NCBI RefSeq assembly: GCF_024809975.1
Contig: NZ_JANUDY010000006.1
Coordinates: forward strand, 1 to 64,000
Direction of reading: 5' to 3'
Source: Comamonas sp. BIGb0152
GTDB lineage: Bacteria > Pseudomonadota > Gammaproteobacteria > Burkholderiales > Burkholderiaceae_C
Length of the DNA stretch: 64,000 nucleotides
Part shown: in pieces, positions 59,130-64,000 of the stretch
Layout of the letters: every line of letters starts with the position of its first letter
Position numbering within the stretch: position 1 is the first letter of the stretch
Notes under the pieces: generated by a model
What the model saw: the letters and a program-made list of their open reading frames with translations, nothing else
Told to the model about the DNA's origin: nothing
Databases searched by the model: none
Program-made: the position numbers and the translations under genes

Positions 59130-59462
59130 TTACTTCAGCGTGCCCTTGGGCAGCACTTGCACCACAGCGCCGCGCTGCATTTGCACCACCACGCCCTGGG
59201 CCAGTTCCACTTGCAGGAACTGCTCGTCCAAACCAACCACGCGACCCACCAGGCCACCATTGGTCGCCACTTCGTCACCCTTGGCCAGCGCATCGATCAT
59301 GGCACGGGCTTCCTTTTGGCGCTTCATCTGGGGGCGAATCATCAGGAAATACAGCACCACAAACATCAGCACCAAAGGCAGCATGCTGGTCAGGGTAGAG
59401 GTCATGCCGCCGGAGGCAGCAGCAGCCGGTGCGGTCTGGGCAAAAGCAGAAGAGATAAACAA
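59130..59462 (-). CDS. yajC: preprotein translocase subunit YajC (TTG start)
   Basis: This 110-residue single-pass inner-membrane protein is a partner of SecDF. The start is a TTG (59462-59460) giving MFISSAFAQT, the common YajC N-terminus, with GGGAG five bases upstream; no suitable ATG exists at that position. The helix LPLVLMFVVLYFLMIRPQMKRQKE and the domain GDEVATNGGLVGRVVGLDEQF are typical. It is the first gene of the operon. Reading from an ATG further upstream would add a non-homologous 33-residue extension. Confidence 0.92.
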   Translation of the reverse strand: MFISSAFAQTAPAAAASGGMTSTLTSMLPLVLMFVVLYFLMIRPQMKRQKEARAMIDALAKGDEVATNGGLVGRVVGLDEQFLQVELAQGVVVQMQRGAVVQVLPKGTLK

Positions 59463-59714
59463 ATGAAGCTCCCAACGTGGATGCAGGCCTTGCCAGGTTT
59501 TCCTAAACCAAGGCCCAAAGAGAAGCATTGTATGCGTGGCCCCTGGCAGACACGCAGCCAATACCTTGGATGCCTCTGGTTTTTCCGGTTGTTTTCATGG
59601 AATTAAGCAGCTTTCATGCCAGGGCATTGGTAGAAGCCACTATAGGCAATAAGTTCGATTGGCTGTTGTTTCCATTCCCAAATACCCGACTGGCAGATGC
59701 TGAATGGCGAAATA

Positions 59715-59728
59715 TGACAATTTTGTCA
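59715..59728. promoter_or_regulatory. 14-base inverted repeat upstream of yajC
   Basis: TGACAA-TT-TTGTCA is a perfect inverted repeat, about 250 bases before the yajC start and 25 bases beyond the IOR terminator. It is AT-rich and could be an operator. No regulator is known. Confidence 0.4.
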
Positions 59729-59752
59729 CCCCGCCCAGGCTGGAGCGATGAC

Positions 59753-59786
59753 AAAAAAGCCGCTTGGCACGGTGACCAAGCGGCTT
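59753..59786 (-). terminator. intrinsic terminator of the IOR gene
   Basis: A perfect 11-bp stem AAGCCGCTTGG/CCAAGCGGCTT (59757-59767 with 59776-59786) has an 8-base loop and is followed leftward by T residues. It is 39 bases past the IOR stop. Confidence 0.88.
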
Positions 59787-59825
59787 GGAGTAATCGGCAT
59801 TGCGCGCCCTGGAAGCGCAGCGCTG

Positions 59826-62800
59826 TCAGACCTGCGCGGCAGCTGGCACTGGGGCTGGCGCAGGAGATGCAGCCACAGCCTCCGGCGCGCGCCAGCGCAG
59901 CATCAGCTGCTGCCACTTGCTGCGGGCCGCCTTCAGATGGCGCTCCTTGACATGGCCGTAGCCCCGGATGTCTTCGGGAATGCTGGCGATCTCGACCGCC
60001 AGCGCCAGGCGCTCAGTGCTAAGGCCCTGCAGCAGCTCATCGATGCAAGCGCGGTACTCCACGATCAGCGCACGCTCGGTGCGGCGCTCTTCAGTGCGGC
60101 CAAAGATATCGAAGCTACCGCCACGCAGGCCCTTGAGCCCGGCCATCACGCCAAAGGCCTTGCGCATCCAGCCGCCATAAGCCTGCTTGACCAGCTCGCC
60201 CTTGTCGTTGCGCTTGGCCGTGATGGGCGGCGCCAGGTGGTGCACGATCTTGTAGTCGCCCTCGAACATGCTGGCAATCTTCTCGCTGAACTCGGCCGTG
60301 GTGTGCAGGCGCGCCACCTCGTACTCGTCCTTGTAGGCCATCAGTTTGAACAGGTAACGCGCCACCGCCTGCGACAGGCGGGTGCCGGTGCCCAGCTGGG
60401 CCTCAGCGGCATGCACCTTGTTCACAAAGGCCTGGTAGTCGGCCGCGTAGGCGCTGTCCTGGTAGTCGGTCAGGAAAGCCACGCGCTTGGCCAGCAGCTC
60501 TTGCAAGGATGGCTTTTTCACCAGCTGGATGACCTGCTGGGCCGCAAACATCGATTGCACCTGGGGCAGATTGGCCGCGCACTGGCGGCCCCATTCAAAG
60601 GCCGCCTTGTTGTTGTCCACCTGCACGCCGTTGAGCTCCATCGCACGCATCAGCGCCGCATGGGACAGCGGCACCCGGCCCTTTTGCCAGGCATAGCCCA
60701 GGATCAGCGGGTTGGTGTAGATGCTGTCGCCCAGCGCCTGGGTCGCAATGTGCTCGGCATCGAACATGCCCACGCCCTCTTGGCCCACGGCCGCCAGAAT
60801 CGCCGATTCGCAACCCGCTTCGGGGAATTGCCAGTCCGGGTTGTGCACAAAGGCCGCCGTAGGCGCGCCATGGGTGTTGAGCGCCACAAAAGTGCGGCCC
60901 TGCTGCATGGCAGCCAGGGTGGTCTTGTTGGCCGCCACAATGGGGTCGCAGCCAATGATCAGGTCAGCCTTGGCCGTGTCCACCTTGGTGGTGTAGATGG
61001 CATCGGGCGAATTGGCGATCTGGATATGGCTCCAGGTCGAGCCGCCCTTTTGCGCGAGACCTGCCGCATCCTGCGTGACCACGCCCTTGCCTTCCAGGTG
61101 GGCGGCCATGCCCAGCAGCGAGCCGATGGTGATCACACCGGTACCGCCGACACCGGCCACCACAATGCCCCAGGCCTGGGTGGCCACGGGCAATACCGGA
61201 TCGGGCAAGGCGGGCAGCTTGGCCATGTCGCCCTTTTTCTCCTTCTTGGCTTTTTTGAGCTGGCCGCCTTCAATGGTGACAAAGCTTGGGCAAAAGCCTT
61301 TGACGCAGGAGAAATCCTTGTTGCAGGTGCTTTGGTTGATCTTGCGCTTGCGGCCAAAATCGGTCTCCACCGGCTCGACCGACAGGCAGTTGGACTGCAC
61401 CGAGCAGTCACCGCAGCCCTCGCAGACCGCCTCGTTGATGATGACGGTCTTGGCCGGCGTGGCCAGGGTGCCGCGTTTGCGGCGGCGGCGCTTTTCGGTC
61501 GCGCAGGTCTGGTCGTAGATGATGGCGGTGGTGCCCTTGAGCTCGCGAAACTCGCGCTGGATGCGGTCGAGTTCGTCACGGTGGTGCACAGTCACACCGG
61601 CACCCAGTTGCACGCCGTCGTATTTTTCCGGCTCGTCGGTCACGATCACCAGCTTCTTGACCCCTTCGGACAACAGGCTGTTCATGATCTGCAGCACCGA
61701 ATGGCCTTCGGGGCGCTCGCCCACGCGCTGGCCACCGGTCATGGCCACGGCATCGTTGTAGAGCACCTTGTAGGTGATGTTCACGCCCGAGGCAATGCTC
61801 TGGCGGATGGCCAGCAGACCGCTGTGGAAGTAGGTGCCATCACCCAGGTTCGAGAAAATATGCTGGTCGGTGGTGAAAGGTGCCTGGCCCACCCAGGTCA
61901 CCCCTTCGCCGCCCATCTGCGTGAAGGTACTGGTGTTGCGGTCGGGCATCCAGTTGACCATGTAGTGGCAGCCAATGCCGGCCACCGCGCGGCTGCCCTC
62001 GGGCACGCGGGTGCTGGTGTTGTGCGGGCAGCCGCTGCAAAACCAGGGCAGGCGGTCCACCGATTCCTGCTTGCTGTCCTTCAGACCCTGCTCACGCGCG
62101 GCAATCACCTGCAGGCGTGCATCCATGCGGCGCACGATGTCATCGGGCACGCCCAGCTTCTTGAGGCGCTTGGCCAGGGCCTGGGCAATCAGCGCCGGGG
62201 TCAGGTCGGCCTTGGGGCGCAGCAGCCAGTGGTCGCTGGGGTTGGGCACCGACCACTCGCCACCCGAATGGTCGCCATCGGTCTCGTCGAACTTGCCCAA
62301 CACATGGGGGCGCACATCCGAGCGCCAGTTGTACAGCTCTTCCTTGAGCTGGTACTCGATCATCTGGCGCTTTTCCTCAATTACCAGAATCTCCTGCAGA
62401 CCCATCGCAAAGTCGCGGGTGATGGAGGCTTCCAGCGGCCAGACCACGTTGACCTTGTGCAGTCGGATGCCCAGTTGGCGGCAGGTGTCGTCGTCCAGAC
62501 CCAGGTCGATCAGCGCCTGGCGCGTGTCGTTGAAGGCCTTGCCACTGGCGATGATGCCAAAGCGGTCATTGGGGGTGGAGATAACGTTGTAGTTGAGCTT
62601 GTTGGCGCGGATATAGGCCAGGGCCGCATACCACTTGTAGTCCATCAGGCGTGCTTCCTGCTCCAGCGGCGCATCGGGCCAGCGGATGTGCAGGCCGCCG
62701 GGCGGCATCACAAAGTCATCGGGGGTGATGATGTTCACCCGGTCCGGGTCCACCGACACGCTGGCCGACGATTCCACGATCTCCTGGATGGTCTTCATGC

Positions 62801-63425
62801 CCGACCAGACGCCGGAGAAACGGCTCAGCGCAAAGGCATGCAGGCCCATGTCCAGGATGTCCTGCACGCTGGAGGGAAAGAACACCGGCGAGCCCACGGC
62901 CTTGAAGATGTGGTCGCTCTGGTGCGCCGCCGTCGAGGACTTGCTGATGTGGTCGTCACCCGCCAGCGCAATCACGCCGCCGTGCTTGGCGGTGCCCGCC
63001 ATGTTGGCGTGCTTGAACACGTCCACGCTGCGGTCCACGCCCGGGCCCTTGCCATACCAGATGCCAAAGACGCCATCGAACTTCTTGCTCTGCGGGTACA
63101 GGTCGAGCTGCTGCGTGCCCCAGACGGCGGTGGCACCCAGCTCTTCGTTCACGCCGGGCTGGAACTCGATGTTGTTTTCCTTCAGGTGCTTTTTGGCCGC
63201 CCACAGCGCCTGGTCGTAGCCACCCAGCGGCGAGCCCCGGTAGCCGCTGATAAAGCCAGCGGTATTGAGTCCCTGCAAGGCATCGCGCTGGCGCTGCAGC
63301 ATCGGCAGGCGAACGAGGGCTTGCACCCCGCTCATGAAGGCACGGCCGTGTGCCAGTGCGTACTTATCTTCCAACGTTACCGTTTCCAGCGCTTTGCGGA
63401 CGGACTCGGGGAGTGAGGCATTCAT
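59826..63425 (-). CDS. indolepyruvate ferredoxin oxidoreductase, fused subunits
   Basis: This is a 1199-residue cytoplasmic enzyme that oxidatively decarboxylates aryl pyruvates to aryl-acetyl-CoA, linked to aromatic amino acid breakdown. The order is an N-terminal pyruvate-binding-like domain, a thiamine-diphosphate domain with FSNLGDGTYFHSG, an iron-sulfur region VCEGCGDCSVQSNC (about residue 668), and a C-terminal gamma-type domain with VAGVGGTGVITIGSLLG and a DUF6537-like end. IorA and IorB are separate in archaea but fused in many Comamonadaceae. The start 63425 (MNASLPES) fits. It is divergent from the Lrp/AsnC regulator. Confidence 0.92.
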   Translation of the reverse strand: MNASLPESVRKALETVTLEDKYALAHGRAFMSGVQALVRLPMLQRQRDALQGLNTAGFISGYRGSPLGGYDQALWAAKKHLKENNIEFQPGVNEELGATAVWGTQQLDLYPQSKKFDGVFGIWYGKGPGVDRSVDVFKHANMAGTAKHGGVIALAGDDHISKSSTAAHQSDHIFKAVGSPVFFPSSVQDILDMGLHAFALSRFSGVWSGMKTIQEIVESSASVSVDPDRVNIITPDDFVMPPGGLHIRWPDAPLEQEARLMDYKWYAALAYIRANKLNYNVISTPNDRFGIIASGKAFNDTRQALIDLGLDDDTCRQLGIRLHKVNVVWPLEASITRDFAMGLQEILVIEEKRQMIEYQLKEELYNWRSDVRPHVLGKFDETDGDHSGGEWSVPNPSDHWLLRPKADLTPALIAQALAKRLKKLGVPDDIVRRMDARLQVIAAREQGLKDSKQESVDRLPWFCSGCPHNTSTRVPEGSRAVAGIGCHYMVNWMPDRNTSTFTQMGGEGVTWVGQAPFTTDQHIFSNLGDGTYFHSGLLAIRQSIASGVNITYKVLYNDAVAMTGGQRVGERPEGHSVLQIMNSLLSEGVKKLVIVTDEPEKYDGVQLGAGVTVHHRDELDRIQREFRELKGTTAIIYDQTCATEKRRRRKRGTLATPAKTVIINEAVCEGCGDCSVQSNCLSVEPVETDFGRKRKINQSTCNKDFSCVKGFCPSFVTIEGGQLKKAKKEKKGDMAKLPALPDPVLPVATQAWGIVVAGVGGTGVITIGSLLGMAAHLEGKGVVTQDAAGLAQKGGSTWSHIQIANSPDAIYTTKVDTAKADLIIGCDPIVAANKTTLAAMQQGRTFVALNTHGAPTAAFVHNPDWQFPEAGCESAILAAVGQEGVGMFDAEHIATQALGDSIYTNPLILGYAWQKGRVPLSHAALMRAMELNGVQVDNNKAAFEWGRQCAANLPQVQSMFAAQQVIQLVKKPSLQELLAKRVAFLTDYQDSAYAADYQAFVNKVHAAEAQLGTGTRLSQAVARYLFKLMAYKDEYEVARLHTTAEFSEKIASMFEGDYKIVHHLAPPITAKRNDKGELVKQAYGGWMRKAFGVMAGLKGLRGGSFDIFGRTEERRTERALIVEYRACIDELLQGLSTERLALAVEIASIPEDIRGYGHVKERHLKAARSKWQQLMLRWRAPEAVAASPAPAPVPAAAQV

Positions 63426-63497
63426 CGTCTTGTCTCCTGGGGGGAGCACCCGGTGGCCGCTTGTGGCAGGTCCGGGATTGTGGGGCGTTATAAGAAT

Positions 63498-63581
63498 CTG
63501 GAACCAAGTCCAGCGGGCACGGTAAAACACCAGGCCCTTCATCGCTGCAGTGTATGACGGGCGGTGAGAATAAAGTATTCT
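63498..63581. promoter_or_regulatory. candidate Lrp/AsnC sites between IOR and its regulator
   Basis: AGAATA-AAG-TATTCT (63567-63581) is a perfect 15-base inverted repeat of the length and AT content of Lrp-type sites. A second inverted repeat, CTGGA...TCCAG (63498-63513), lies close to a possible IOR -10 (TATAAC on the minus strand). Both are in the 213-base divergent region. Binding by the adjacent regulator is inferred. Confidence 0.45.
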
Positions 63582-63638
63582 TTTCCTTGCCGGGATTTAC
63601 CTAGTATTTGAAAGAATCTTGCTCAATAATGGCGATAA

Positions 63639-64000
63639 ATGAACCAAATTGACAAATTCGACTGGGCCATTCTCTACGAGCTGCAAAAAAACGCCCGTTT
63701 GACCAATGCCGAGCTGGCCCAGCGCGTGGGCCTGTCGGCGGCGCCCTGCTGGCGCCGGGTGCGTGCGCTCGAAGAGGCGGGCTACATCACCGGTTACCAC
63801 GCCACGCTGGATCGCCACAAGCTCGGCCTGGGCGTGCTGGCCTTTGTCCGCGTCGATGCGGCGCAGAACACCGCTGACATCACACTGCGCATGGAAGAGT
63901 CGATCCGCCTGCTGCCCGAGGTCACCTCCTGCCACTACATCAGCGGCGCGGGCACTTTCGAGCTGCAGGTGGTGGCCAAGGACCTGGAGAGTTTCTCCAG
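63639..64000 (+). CDS. Lrp/AsnC-family regulator (cut by window end)
   Basis: The first 120 residues are visible; the gene runs off the right edge. Residues 1-55 form the helix-turn-helix (FDWAILYELQKNARLTNAEL, then QRVGLSAAPCWRRVRALE), and the following strands begin the RAM ligand-sensing domain (TSCHYISGAGTFELQVVAKDL). Such regulators bind amino acids and often control the divergent neighbour, here the indolepyruvate ferredoxin oxidoreductase gene. The start is the ATG at 63639. Confidence 0.93.
   Translation, partial: MNQIDKFDWAILYELQKNARLTNAELAQRVGLSAAPCWRRVRALEEAGYITGYHATLDRHKLGLGVLAFVRVDAAQNTADITLRMEESIRLLPEVTSCHYISGAGTFELQVVAKDLESFS

Larger units (their letters stand above)
59463..59825. 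other. region between yajC and the IOR gene
   Basis: These 363 bases contain the IOR terminator at 59753-59786, the palindrome at 59715-59728 and the yajC promoter and leader. The base composition is less GC-rich than the genes. No tRNA or small gene is evident. tgt/queA, the usual upstream neighbours of yajC, are absent. Confidence 0.5.

Noticed and set aside
59748..63416. A very long rightward open frame (over 1,200 codons) opposite the indolepyruvate ferredoxin oxidoreductase gene.
   Set aside because: It is the antisense of a well-identified enzyme. High GC content leaves the complementary frame free of stops, and the translation is His/Gln/Ala/Gly-rich without domains.

Overview
The window is about 64 kb of dense, GC-rich bacterial chromosome with roughly 51 protein-coding genes. 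It contains no rRNA or tRNA gene, insertion sequence, prophage or CRISPR array that I can see. Gene content points to a betaproteobacterium of the family Comamonadaceae (Comamonas, Delftia or Acidovorax type). The evidence is two Bug-family solute receptors, a single-chain indolepyruvate ferredoxin oxidoreductase of about 1,200 residues, DUF1631 and DUF1513 proteins, a def-fmt cluster next to LysM-dprA, and yajC-secD-secF. The family assignment is inference from gene content; no rRNA is present to confirm it.

Layout. 0.2-4.4 kb: MFS carrier and LysR regulator, with a divergent alpha/beta hydrolase and Bug receptor (a small catabolic or uptake module). 4.5-12.2 kb: mtnN, fadD, a lipoprotein, an M48 protease fused to a pilin-like domain, glutathione reductase and class II fructose-bisphosphate aldolase. 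12.3-15.1 kb: an OmpR-type two-component system facing a PAP2 phosphatase. 15.2-20.3 kb: a tightly packed four-gene imelysin / di-haem / imelysin / DUF1513 operon of the kind linked to iron. 20.7-28.3 kb: pyruvate kinase, aminopeptidase P, a NudJ-like Nudix enzyme, a penicillin-acylase-family lipoprotein and mnmA. 28.3-34.6 kb: a leftward run of membrane protein, rhomboid, YbaK domain, solute-binding protein without signal peptide, ssb and an MFS carrier. 35-42 kb: uvrA, a GNAT enzyme, a PQQ-type sugar dehydrogenase, a D-arginine-dehydrogenase-like flavoenzyme and an EamA exporter. 42-48 kb: a second Bug receptor, pyrF, DUF2165, a FlgO-type lipoprotein pair and pgk. 48-53.8 kb: a translationally coupled def - lipoprotein - fmt - azlC - azlD operon divergent from LysM - dprA. 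53.8-64 kb: DUF1631, secF, secD, yajC, indolepyruvate ferredoxin oxidoreductase and a divergent Lrp/AsnC regulator cut by the window end.

Most of the window is ordinary core metabolism and information processing. The more distinctive items are the M48-pilin fusion, a histidine kinase whose ATP lid looks eroded, an OmpR-type direct-repeat box between that kinase system and the PAP2 gene, the second imelysin that has lost its HxxE motif, and several inverted repeats in promoter regions (LysR/hydrolase, icmP, uvrA, ssb, def/LysM, yajC, IOR/Lrp). I did not find a clearly novel multi-gene system. Many intrinsic terminators are readable, and they define transcription units well.
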